A stretch of 43,293 nucleotides of DNA from JBBQKG01 sp038326655 (lineage in GTDB: Bacteria > Actinomycetota > Thermoleophilia > Solirubrobacterales > JBBDJG01): NCBI GenBank assembly GCA_038326655.1, contig JBBQKG010000026.1, forward strand, positions 1-43,293, written 5' to 3'. The notes under the pieces were generated by a model, which searched no databases, was not told the DNA's origin, and worked only from the letters and a program-made list of their open reading frames with translations. Positions 30,728 to 38,411 of the stretch are shown here, piece by piece. The stretch's first letter is position 1. Each line of letters opens with the position of its first letter. The translations under genes and the position numbers were made by a program.

Positions 30728-33262
30728 CTACCCCGCGGCGCGGTGCGCGACCAGCGCCGGGGGCGCGGGATCGCTCGTGAGGTCGAGCGGAGCCGCGAGG
30801 TAGAAGCCCTGGCCGAGCTCGCAGCCCAGGGCGCGCAGTGACTCCAGCTCCTCGGCCGACTCGATTCCCTCCGCGATCACGTGGAGGTCCAGCGCGCGGC
30901 CGAGGTCGACGATCATGCGCACGAACGAGTTCTCCTGGCGGCCGGCCTGCATGTCCTCGACGAACGGCTTTGCGATCTTGATGATGTCGAGCGGCAGCGA
31001 GCGCAGGTAGCTGAGCGACGAGTAGCCGGTACCGAAGTCGTCGAGCGCGAGCCGCACCCCGATGGCGCGCAGCGCGCGCAGCGTGGGCGCGCTCATGTCG
31101 GCGTCCTTGATCAGACTCTCGGTGATCTCGAGCACGAGCAACGAGGGGTCGAGACCGGACGCGCGGAGCGCCGTCTCGACGGTCGTCATCAGCTCCGGAT
31201 CGTGGAGCTCGACCGCAGACAGGTTCACGTGGATCGACTGCGGCCTCTCGGGGTCGGCCTCCTGCCAGGCCCTCGCCTTCATGCACGCCTGCTCGAGCAC
31301 GAACTGCCCCAGTGCCCTGATCAGGCCGGTCTCCTCGGCGAGCGGGACGAACTCGCCGGGCAGCAGCCGCCCGCGCCCCGGATGGTTCCAGCGCACGAGC
31401 GCCTCGGAGGCGACCACAGCTCCGGTCGCGAGGTCGGCGATCGGCTGGTATTCGACGATCACCTCGCCACGCTCCACCGCCCGCTGGAGCTCTTCCTTGA
31501 GGCCGTGTCGCTTCAGCACCCGGTCGCGCATCCGCAGATCGAAGATCTCGAACCTGCCCTTGCCCGACTCCTTCGCCTCGTACATCGCGAGGTCGGCGTT
31601 CCGGATCAGCTCGTCCGCATGACGGCTGTCCTGGGTGGTCGCGATCCCGATGCTGAGGTGAACCGAGATCGTCTCGCCGGCGGCTTCGACCGGCTCCTCG
31701 AAAGCCCGCATGATCCGCTCCGAGACGAGCACGGCGTCCTCATGTGCGCTGTGCGTGTCGTGGACCATCACGGCGAACTCGTCCCCGCCGAGCCGCGCGA
31801 TCGTGTCGCCGGGGCGGACCGAGTCCCGCAGCCGCCCCGAGACCGCGACCAGGAGCTCATCGCCCGCCCCGTGACCGAAGCTGTCGTTGAATGTCTTGAA
31901 GTCGTCCAGATCGATGAAGAGCACCGCCACCTCGCTCGAGCCGCCGCTGAGCTCCTCCCTGACCCGGTTGATGAAGAGGGACCGGTTGGCCAGGTCGGTG
32001 AGCGAGTCGTGGAAGGCCTGGTGGTGGAGCTGCTCCTGGAGCGTGCGAAGCTGCAGCACCGCCTGCTCCAGCCGGTCGTACTGGAGCGCGACGCTGGCGT
32101 TGTTGGCGAGGGTCTCGAACAGCTTGAGGTCCTCGTCGCTGAACGAGCGGATCACGCCGAAGCGGTTGGCGAGCATGATCGTTCCGATCACGCGGTTCTC
32201 GCCCGGGAGCATCGCGACCATCGCGTCCGTGACGAGGCGCCCGTCGAGGTACTTGCCCAGCGGTTGTGAGCCGAACGGGCGCGCCAGCCGGACCGACGGG
32301 CCGTCCGTGTCGACCAGCGCGCGCAGGTGCTCGGCGATCTCGGGATCGATCGGCTCCATCACCTGCCGGTAGTCGCCGGGCCCGAGCGTGGTTCGCAACG
32401 GCGGCCCGCCGTCGGAGCTGAACAGGACGATCTCGGCGAGCTCGGCGCGGAATGCCTCGAGCGATCGAGCAAGCAGGCCCTCGAGCGCCTGGATGATCTC
32501 CGGCGAGCGCGCGAGCGTGCGCGTCGCCTCGTACAGGAACTCGAGGCGCTCGTGCCGCTGCCGCTCGAGCAGGTAGGCGCGGTAGGCGAGGAACACCGTG
32601 ACGGCCGGCACGACCAGCAGTGGGATCGCGCGAGCGTCCGTTTCCACCACGATCGCCCCGGCCAGGGCAAGGCTCGTGTTGGTGGCGCTGACGACGAAGT
32701 CCATCGCCAGCATGTGCGAGAGCGTGCGTGCCTGCACGGCTCCCTCCGAAAGCGAGATCGCGAGCCCGATCAGCAACACGGTGAGCACCCCGCCGGCCTG
32801 AGTCGCGAGGAACACCGTGGCCCAGACGTGAGGGCCGAGGTGCTCGGGCGAGGGCACCAGCGCATGCACGACCAGGATCCCGACGCAGGCGGCAAGCGCG
32901 AACTGCGCGAGGTTGAAGACCAGCTTGATCGGCGGCAGCCGCCGGTCGAGGAGCAGCGTGAGCGCGGTGCCGACCAACACGGCGGCCATCAGGTCGGTCG
33001 CGCCGGCGAAGATCAACCCGAATACCAGCGGTATGTCTCCCAGCGAGAACGAGTGCGCGCTGCGGCGGAAGTGCAGGTGGACGACGCATCGCTCCGCGAC
33101 CACGAAGGCCGGCACCAGCATCCACCAGCTCAGATGCGGGTCGGCAAGCGGCGGCAACCCCTTCGCAAGCACGAAGAAGAGCGCCGTGGCGGTGGCGACG
33201 AGCAGGATGTTCAACCACCACACCGGGTTCAGTCCCAGTGGCGGGCGTGACCGTGTTTGCAT
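30728..33262 (-). CDS. Membrane GGDEF-EAL protein (c-di-GMP synthesis/degradation)
   Basis: 844 residues. About seven N-terminal membrane segments (15-230) form a MASE-like sensor. A GAF-like domain spans about 245-395. The GGDEF domain has an intact active site (RLGGDEF, GGDEF at 492-496) and an I-site RPGD at 483-486 for product inhibition. The EAL domain starts with EAL at 620-622 (SEALVRWNH) and keeps DDFGTGYSSLSYLRSLPLDIIKI. Both halves look catalytically competent, so it may make or break c-di-GMP depending on signal. It lies directly upstream, on the same strand, of the protease with a c-di-GMP-type leader. No strong ribosome site is seen before ATG 33262. Confidence 0.93.
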   Translation of the reverse strand: MQTRSRPPLGLNPVWWLNILLVATATALFFVLAKGLPPLADPHLSWWMLVPAFVVAERCVVHLHFRRSAHSFSLGDIPLVFGLIFAGATDLMAAVLVGTALTLLLDRRLPPIKLVFNLAQFALAACVGILVVHALVPSPEHLGPHVWATVFLATQAGGVLTVLLIGLAISLSEGAVQARTLSHMLAMDFVVSATNTSLALAGAIVVETDARAIPLLVVPAVTVFLAYRAYLLERQRHERLEFLYEATRTLARSPEIIQALEGLLARSLEAFRAELAEIVLFSSDGGPPLRTTLGPGDYRQVMEPIDPEIAEHLRALVDTDGPSVRLARPFGSQPLGKYLDGRLVTDAMVAMLPGENRVIGTIMLANRFGVIRSFSDEDLKLFETLANNASVALQYDRLEQAVLQLRTLQEQLHHQAFHDSLTDLANRSLFINRVREELSGGSSEVAVLFIDLDDFKTFNDSFGHGAGDELLVAVSGRLRDSVRPGDTIARLGGDEFAVMVHDTHSAHEDAVLVSERIMRAFEEPVEAAGETISVHLSIGIATTQDSRHADELIRNADLAMYEAKESGKGRFEIFDLRMRDRVLKRHGLKEELQRAVERGEVIVEYQPIADLATGAVVASEALVRWNHPGRGRLLPGEFVPLAEETGLIRALGQFVLEQACMKARAWQEADPERPQSIHVNLSAVELHDPELMTTVETALRASGLDPSLLVLEITESLIKDADMSAPTLRALRAIGVRLALDDFGTGYSSLSYLRSLPLDIIKIAKPFVEDMQAGRQENSFVRMIVDLGRALDLHVIAEGIESAEELESLRALGCELGQGFYLAAPLDLTSDPAPPALVAHRAAG

Positions 33263-33336
33263 GCGTCACGGTCCCATCGGCACCCCGCCACACGGTCTTG
33301 ACCCGCCCGCGCCGCCTCGGGGCGGGCGCCCGCGGC

Positions 33337-33579
33337 CTAGAAGGGCAGCTTGAAACGCGTCTTGCGGCCGGCCGAGCCGCTCTTGTGCACGGCCTTGCGG
33401 GAGTTGCTGAAGGGCTTCTGAAACCAACGGCCGAGCCTGCCCGGCGCGTGCCCGGCGGCGCGCTGCCCCGCGCCCAGGGGAGCGTCGCCGCCCCGCTCGA
33501 GCCCCCGGGACATCCTCGGGAAGAGCAGTGCGACCACGAAGAGCACCACGCAGAAGGCGATGATTGCGCCGATCAACAT
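33337..33579 (-). CDS. Small membrane protein, DUF6411-like
   Basis: 80 residues from ATG 33579 (TTG 33588 is also possible). One membrane helix (MLIGAIIAFCVVLFVVALLF) is followed by PRMSRGLERG and a basic tail with GQRAAGHAPGRLGRWFQKPF and KAVHKSGSAGRK. I recall near-identical helix-plus-basic-tail proteins as a conserved family in Solirubrobacterales (possibly DUF6411). Function is unknown. The cytosolic basic tail could bind nucleic acid or acidic lipid, which is speculation. Confidence 0.65.
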   Translation of the reverse strand: MLIGAIIAFCVVLFVVALLFPRMSRGLERGGDAPLGAGQRAAGHAPGRLGRWFQKPFSNSRKAVHKSGSAGRKTRFKLPF

Positions 33580-33627
33580 CTCGGGCAATTGCCTACCCGA
33601 GCGTCGGGCATCTCAAGCGCGAACCTC

Positions 33628-34359
33628 CTACCGGGGCGCGAGCGAGCGTGCCGTCAGCGCGTAGCGCTCGTGGTCGCGGAGCTTCCCGAACGGGGAGCTG
33701 AGCGAGGTCGCGCTCGTGACCGCGCGGCGCACGAGCAGCCCGTTCGCGCGTGAGAGCCACGAGTCGATCACGTTCACGCCCTCGATCCGGCCGTGCAGCC
33801 TGGCACGCGCTCGCACCAGCACCGTGCGGACCCGCTTGCCGCCGGCTCTCACGCCGAGATGCAGGGTCTGCTCGCGCACGGCGAGGTAGCGGACGGTTAT
33901 GCGCGACCCCGCGCCGCGGCAGCGGTCGGTCCACCGAAAGCCCTTCTTCACGACCGTGGGCCGCGGGACGAAGCGCCCGGTGCAGGTGAACTGCTGGCGG
34001 ACCGCCTGCCCGAAGAACTCGTGGTAGTCGAGCTGGGTCATGAGCCGCCAGCGACTCCCTTGAACGCAATAGCGCCACTCCGCCCATCGCTCCGGGCGGG
34101 GCTGCCATCGCTCGCGGAAGCCGCAGCCTCCGCGCGAGACGCTCACGGTCGAGACGCCGGGATAGTCGTGGCGGCTCGAGAACACCGCGCTCAGTCGCTC
34201 GAAGCCGCGGGTGTCATAGGTGTAGACGCCGGCGGGCTGCACGGAGGCCTCCCCGCGCGGCGCGTTCACGGTCCTGGGCGTGCCGCCGCCGCCCGACCCG
34301 CCGCACGCGGCAAGCCAGAGCGCCGCCGCCAGGAGCAGACCGAGCATGCGCGATGCCAT
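33628..34359 (-). CDS. Lipoprotein of unknown function
   Basis: 243 residues from ATG 34359. Lipoprotein signal MASRMLGLLLAAALWLAACGG, then a Gly-rich linker and a domain rich in Trp, Arg and aromatic residues (FSSRHDYPGVSTVSVSRGGCGFRERWQPRPERWAEW). Four Cys occur after the lipobox (GGCGF, YCVQG, FTCTG, DRCRG), probably as two disulfides. ATG 34347 is an alternative start. I do not recognise a family. It is divergent from the coiled-coil gene at 34428. Confidence 0.65.
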   Translation of the reverse strand: MASRMLGLLLAAALWLAACGGSGGGGTPRTVNAPRGEASVQPAGVYTYDTRGFERLSAVFSSRHDYPGVSTVSVSRGGCGFRERWQPRPERWAEWRYCVQGSRWRLMTQLDYHEFFGQAVRQQFTCTGRFVPRPTVVKKGFRWTDRCRGAGSRITVRYLAVREQTLHLGVRAGGKRVRTVLVRARARLHGRIEGVNVIDSWLSRANGLLVRRAVTSATSLSSPFGKLRDHERYALTARSLAPR

Positions 34360-34427
34360 CGCCGCATGATGTCGGCTCGGGCGGCTGCGGGTGTCAGACG
34401 CCGGCACTTGCGTCCGACCCTCTGCCT

Positions 34428-35756
34428 ATGGTCATTGAGTTGCAGATGGAAGCCGCACGCACACTCCAGTTTCCCGACCAGCGCGCCGAGCTGCGCGGCG
34501 GCGCGATCGTGATCGACGGGCTCGTGGTCGAGGATCACACGCTCGTCGAGCTGGCCGAGCGTCGCCTCGAGCGTGAGATCAGCGTGGTCGAAACCGTCAC
34601 CAACGCACTCGAGATCGGCGGGCGGGTGCTCGACCGCGAGGCCACGGGCGCGGAGGTGGACGCAATTCGGCGCGAGCTCGAGCGGGCCTCGGCCAATGCC
34701 GAGCACTCGTTCGCCGAGCGTGCCCGCACGATCGCCGAGGGGCTCGAGAAGCAGTTCGAGCGCTTCCTCGGCGAGGAGGGCGGCGCGATGTCGAAGGTCC
34801 TCGACGCGCACGCCGACGAGCTTGCCGAGCTGGTCGCCAAGCACTTCGGCGGCGACCGCAGCACCGCCGTTCAGCACCAGGTGAAGGAGATCGTCGCGAA
34901 GACCCTGAGCGACTCGCGGCAGGACCTCCTGCGCCAATTCTCGGCCCAGGACGGCCACAACCCGCTCGCGGACTTCAAGGCGTCCGTGGTGCGCGAGGTG
35001 AAGCGGTCCGGCGAGTCGCATGACCGGCTGATCGAGAAGATCACCCAGCTCGAGGGCGAGGTGAAGCGGCTGCACGACGGGCGCGAGGCCGCCGCCGACC
35101 TCGACGCCGAGCACGAGCGGGGCACCTCGAAGGGCCGCGACTTCGAGCAGCGGGTGTTCGAGGTGCTCGACCAGCTCGCGCTCGGGCGCGGCGACATCGC
35201 GCACCACGTAGGCGACCTGCCCTCGCTCAGCGGCGGCAAGCGCGGCGACATCGTGGTCGAGATCGATGCCGCGAACGGGCCGGCAAAGGGGCGGATCGCG
35301 TTCGACGCCAAGGACGAGAGGCTTTCGAAGAACGAAGCGTGGAACACCCTCAACGCCTCGTTGCAGGAGCGCGACGCGGGCTTCGCCGTGCTGGTCGTCA
35401 CCTCCGAGGACAAGGTGCCGGCGGGGCGCGAGCCGCTCCACGAGTACGAGGGCAACAAGATGATCATCGCGCTCGACAAGGAGACGCTCGACCCGCGCGG
35501 GCTCGACTTCGCCTACCGCTACGCTCGTTGCCGTTGCCTGATGGGGGCCGAGAAGGGCCTCGACGTCGACGCGGCCGGCGTCCGGGACGCAGCCGAAGAA
35601 GCTCTATCGGCGCTCAAGGACGCCCAGAAGATCCGGCGCTCGCTGACCGGTGCGACCAACAACGTGGAAAGCGCCAAGGGGGCGCTCGACGTGATGGTCG
35701 CGCGGGTCGAGTCCTCGCTAGCGCGGGTCGAGTCGCTCATCTCGCGCATCACTTAG
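34428..35756 (+). CDS. Coiled-coil protein with putative PD-(D/E)XK nuclease core
   Basis: 442 residues from ATG 34428 (ATG 34446 is an alternative). Residues about 40-225 are charged heptad-like helix (LVELAERRLEREISVVETV, IEKITQLEGEVKRLHD). About 235-370 is an alpha/beta domain: GRDFEQRVFEVLDQLA (Glu240), KRGDIVVEID (Asp274), then GRIAFDAKDE (Asp293-x-Lys295) and later FAVLVVTSEDKVP. The order Glu, Asp, (D/E)-x-K fits the PD-(D/E)XK nuclease fold and recalls DUF2130/RmuC-like proteins. A second helical stretch ends the protein (MVARVESSLARVESLISR). No named family is certain. A nuclease role is inferred. Confidence 0.65.
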   Translation: MVIELQMEAARTLQFPDQRAELRGGAIVIDGLVVEDHTLVELAERRLEREISVVETVTNALEIGGRVLDREATGAEVDAIRRELERASANAEHSFAERARTIAEGLEKQFERFLGEEGGAMSKVLDAHADELAELVAKHFGGDRSTAVQHQVKEIVAKTLSDSRQDLLRQFSAQDGHNPLADFKASVVREVKRSGESHDRLIEKITQLEGEVKRLHDGREAAADLDAEHERGTSKGRDFEQRVFEVLDQLALGRGDIAHHVGDLPSLSGGKRGDIVVEIDAANGPAKGRIAFDAKDERLSKNEAWNTLNASLQERDAGFAVLVVTSEDKVPAGREPLHEYEGNKMIIALDKETLDPRGLDFAYRYARCRCLMGAEKGLDVDAAGVRDAAEEALSALKDAQKIRRSLTGATNNVESAKGALDVMVARVESSLARVESLISRIT

Positions 35757-35794
35757 CGCAGCACTTAGGTGAACTCGCTCCCCGGCGCTCGGGA

Positions 35795-35800
35795 TAGGTT
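35795..35800 (+). promoter_or_regulatory. -10-like TAGGTT upstream of WS/DGAT
   Basis: TAGGTT lies 49 nt before ATG 35850, giving a leader of about 40 nt with a purine-rich GAGAAG near the start. It is one of the few leadered arrangements here. Confidence 0.4.
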
Positions 35801-35849
35801 CTAAGCTTCGCGGCCGACCCGCGAGCGACCCAGAAAGCGAGAAGACGCG

Positions 35850-37301
35850 ATGGCGGTTTCCCACCTCGACCGGCTCAGCGCGACGGACGCAAGCTTCCTC
35901 ACGCAGGAGAACGAGGCTTCGCACATGCACATCGGCGGCGTCTGCGTGTTCGAGGGCCCGCCGCCCGACTACGTGGAGTTCCTCGAGCACGTCGAGGCGC
36001 GCCTTCACCTGGTCCCGCGCTACCGGCAGAAGCTCGCGTGGCCGCCGCTGCAGTCGGGAAAGCCCGTCTGGGTCGACGACGCGCGGCTCAACATCGAGTA
36101 CCACGTGCGCCACTCGTCGCTGCCCGAGCCGGGTGACGACGAGCAGCTCGCGCTGCTGATCGGCCGCATCTTCTCGCAGCGGCTCGACCGCTCGAAGCCG
36201 CTCTGGGAGATGTGGCTGGTGCAGGGCCTCGGAGGCAACCGCTTCGCGCTGATCAGCAAGACCCATCACGCCGTGGTCGACGGGATCTCGGGCGTCGACC
36301 TCGCGACGGTGCTCTTCGACGCCAACCCCGTGCCGGTCGGGCTCACCCCGCCGGTGCGGCCGTGGGAGCCGAAGCCCGAGCCGAGCGAGGCGCAGCTGCT
36401 GGCCAAGGGCATCACGAACGTCGCCAAGACGCCCGTCCGCCTCGGCCGCCGCGTGCTTCGGGCCGCGCAGCATCCGCGCCAGGCCGTCGCTCATGCGGCT
36501 GAGACGGCGCAGGGCGTCGGAGAGATCGGATGGAACCTGATGAACCCGGCGCCAAAGGTTCCGCTCAACACCGACATCGGCCCGCACCGGCGGTACCGCT
36601 GGGTCCACTCCAGCCTCTCCGACTTCAAGCTCGTCAAGGACGCGTTCGGCGGCACCGTGAACGATGTCGTGCTGGCCGTTGCGGCCGGCGCGCTGCGGCG
36701 CTGGCTGCGAGGGCGCGGCATCCGCACGCAGGGACTCGAGCTGCGCGCGCTGGTGCCGGTCAGCCTTCGCACCGAGGCGGAACGCGGCATGCTCGGGAAC
36801 CGGCTTGCGGTGTTCCGCGCACCGCTCCCGGTGTACGCGGAGGACCCGGTCGAGCGCCTCCGGCTCGTGCGCGAGGAGATGAGCAAGGTCAAGCAGTCGA
36901 AGCAGGTGATGGGCGCCGAGGCACTCGTCGCGCTGAACGACTTCGCGCCGCCGACCGTGCTCGCGCAGGCATCGCGCCTGAACTTCTCCACGCGGCTTTT
37001 CAACATGATCGTGACGAACGTGCCGGGACCGCAATTTCCGCTGTACGTGCTGGGCCGCGAGCTCGAGACGGTCGTGCCGGTCGCCTTCCTGCCCGAGCGG
37101 CACGCGCTCGCGCTGGCGAACTTCTCCTACAACGGCAAGATGAGCTTCGGTCTGCTCGGCGACTTCGACGCGATGGAGGACATCGACATGGTGCGGGACG
37201 GCCTCGTCGACTCGCTCCGTGAGCTGGTCGACGCCGCGCTCGAGCAGCGGCGCGAAGCACAGCGGCGCCAGCAGGCGCCCGCGCCCACGGAGGCGCGTTA
37301 G
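35850..37301 (+). CDS. Wax ester synthase/diacylglycerol acyltransferase (WS/DGAT)
   Basis: 483 residues, the family's usual size. N-terminal RLSATDASFLTQENEASHMHIGG is typical, and the catalytic HHxxxDG motif is HHAVVDG at 139-145. The second conserved region, NDVVLAVAAGALRRWL, and VTNVPGPQFPLYVLG near the C-terminus are also present. It transfers acyl groups from acyl-CoA to fatty alcohol or diacylglycerol to make wax esters or triacylglycerol at the membrane/lipid body surface. The C-terminal 25 codons overlap the open frame of the downstream phosphoribosyltransferase, and a GGAGG ribosome site for it lies inside this gene's end. Confidence 0.93.
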   Translation: MAVSHLDRLSATDASFLTQENEASHMHIGGVCVFEGPPPDYVEFLEHVEARLHLVPRYRQKLAWPPLQSGKPVWVDDARLNIEYHVRHSSLPEPGDDEQLALLIGRIFSQRLDRSKPLWEMWLVQGLGGNRFALISKTHHAVVDGISGVDLATVLFDANPVPVGLTPPVRPWEPKPEPSEAQLLAKGITNVAKTPVRLGRRVLRAAQHPRQAVAHAAETAQGVGEIGWNLMNPAPKVPLNTDIGPHRRYRWVHSSLSDFKLVKDAFGGTVNDVVLAVAAGALRRWLRGRGIRTQGLELRALVPVSLRTEAERGMLGNRLAVFRAPLPVYAEDPVERLRLVREEMSKVKQSKQVMGAEALVALNDFAPPTVLAQASRLNFSTRLFNMIVTNVPGPQFPLYVLGRELETVVPVAFLPERHALALANFSYNGKMSFGLLGDFDAMEDIDMVRDGLVDSLRELVDAALEQRREAQRRQQAPAPTEAR

Positions 37302-37951
37302 CCCCGTTCGCCGACCGCCGTGAGGCCGGCCGCCTGCTGGGGGCCGAGCTTGCCGACTTGCGCGACGAGCGGCCCGCCGTGTACGGGATTCCGCGCGGCG
37401 GGGTCGCGGTCGCCTACGAAATTGCGGCAAGCCTCGGCTGCCCGCTCGACGCACTGATCGTGCGCAAGCTCGGCTACCCCGGCCACGAGGAGGCCGCGTT
37501 CGGCGCGATCGGCGAAGAGGGCGTGCTCGCGCCCGAGGCGCTGGCGGGGCTCGGCCCGGAGGACCGCGGCTACGAGACCGTCCAGGCCGCGCTGGAGGCA
37601 AAGCGCAGGGAGGTCGAAGCCCAGATCGCGCGGTACCGGGGCGGCTACGCGCGGCTGACGGCGGCCGGCCGCACGGCAATCGTGGCGGACGACGGGATCG
37701 CGACCGGCTTCACGTTTGCAGCCGCGCTCGCGATCGTGCGGCGCGACGGGCCGCGCCGCCTGGTCGCTGCGGCCCCGGTCGCCGCAATCGACGGCGCCGA
37801 GCTCGTGTCGCGCTACTGCGACGAGGTGCGGATGCTCCAGCCGCCCCAGCGAGGCCGGTTCTTCGCGGTCAGCCTGCACTACGAAAGCTTCGAGCAGGTG
37901 AGCGACGAGCAGGTGATGACGCTGCTCGGCAGCGAGGCCGGCGAACGGTGA
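37298..37951 (+). CDS. Phosphoribosyltransferase-family protein, start codon unclear
   Basis: The conserved protein reads FADRREAGRLLGAELADL from 37307, then VYGIPRGGVAVAYEIA, LDALIVRKLGYPGHEEAAFGAI and the PRPP loop IVADDGIATGFT. This is the stand-alone phosphoribosyltransferase family often encoded near hydrolases in actinobacteria; its substrate is unknown. No ATG, GTG or TTG occurs in frame before FADRREAG. The first is TTG 37358, 17 codons too late for the conserved N-terminus. A GGAGG at 37289-37293 points to a start near 37298-37303, where the codon is TTA. The start given here is positional, not a confirmed codon. TTG 37358 gives a 197-residue fallback. Confidence 0.75.
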   Translation, partial: LAPFADRREAGRLLGAELADLRDERPAVYGIPRGGVAVAYEIAASLGCPLDALIVRKLGYPGHEEAAFGAIGEEGVLAPEALAGLGPEDRGYETVQAALEAKRREVEAQIARYRGGYARLTAAGRTAIVADDGIATGFTFAAALAIVRRDGPRRLVAAAPVAAIDGAELVSRYCDEVRMLQPPQRGRFFAVSLHYESFEQVSDEQVMTLLGSEAGER

Positions 37952-37978
37952 CCGGGCGGCCCGCGCTGGGACCACGGA

Positions 37979-37984
37979 TATCCT
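37979..37984 (+). promoter_or_regulatory. -10-like TATCCT for the cytochrome c maturation genes
   Basis: TATCCT is followed by exactly 7 nt and ATG 37992, with no Shine-Dalgarno sequence, the leaderless layout. It may drive ccmE, ccmF and the ccmI-like gene together. Confidence 0.45.
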
Positions 37985-37991
37985 TCATGCG

Positions 37992-38393
37992 ATGGAGCCT
38001 GCCAGGAAACGCACGATCCGCCTCGTGATCGCGCTCAGCGTCGCCGTGCTGCTCGCGGGGGCCCTGATCTACACGTCGTTCAGCGCCGCGACCGAGGCCC
38101 AGCAGCCGTCGCAGCTCCTTCACGACGCCAAGCCCGGGAAGTCCTACCAGGTGACCGGCACCGTCGCGACGGGCTCGGTCAGCCATCAGGGCAGCGCGCT
38201 CCTGTTCCGCATCCGGGACCGCAAGGGCACCGCGTCCGTGCCTGTGCGCTACTCCGGCGAGATCCCGGACCCCTTCCGCGAGGGACGAGAGGTGATCGTC
38301 AAGGGCTCGCTCCGGGACGGCCAGTTCGTCGCGCAACGCGACAGCCTCGTGACCAAGTGCCCGTCCAAGTTCAAGAAGCCGCACTCCCAGTAG
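37992..38393 (+). CDS. ccmE: Cytochrome c maturation haem chaperone CcmE
   Basis: 133 residues: a signal anchor at about 10-30 (LVIALSVAVLLAGALIYTSF), then the OB-fold domain with YQVTGTVATGSVSHQGSALLFRI, VPVRYSGEIPDPFREGREVIVKG and QFVAQRDSLVTKCPSKFK. CcmE carries haem on its periplasmic side and hands it to CcmF. The haem-attachment motif is normally HxxxY, or CxxxY in a variant group. Here it is CPSKF: Cys123 replaces His, and Phe127 stands where the iron-ligand Tyr is expected. It precedes ccmF by 18 nt. Confidence 0.9.
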   Translation: MEPARKRTIRLVIALSVAVLLAGALIYTSFSAATEAQQPSQLLHDAKPGKSYQVTGTVATGSVSHQGSALLFRIRDRKGTASVPVRYSGEIPDPFREGREVIVKGSLRDGQFVAQRDSLVTKCPSKFKKPHSQ

Positions 38394-38411
38394 GCCTGTA
38401 ACCCGCCTCGC

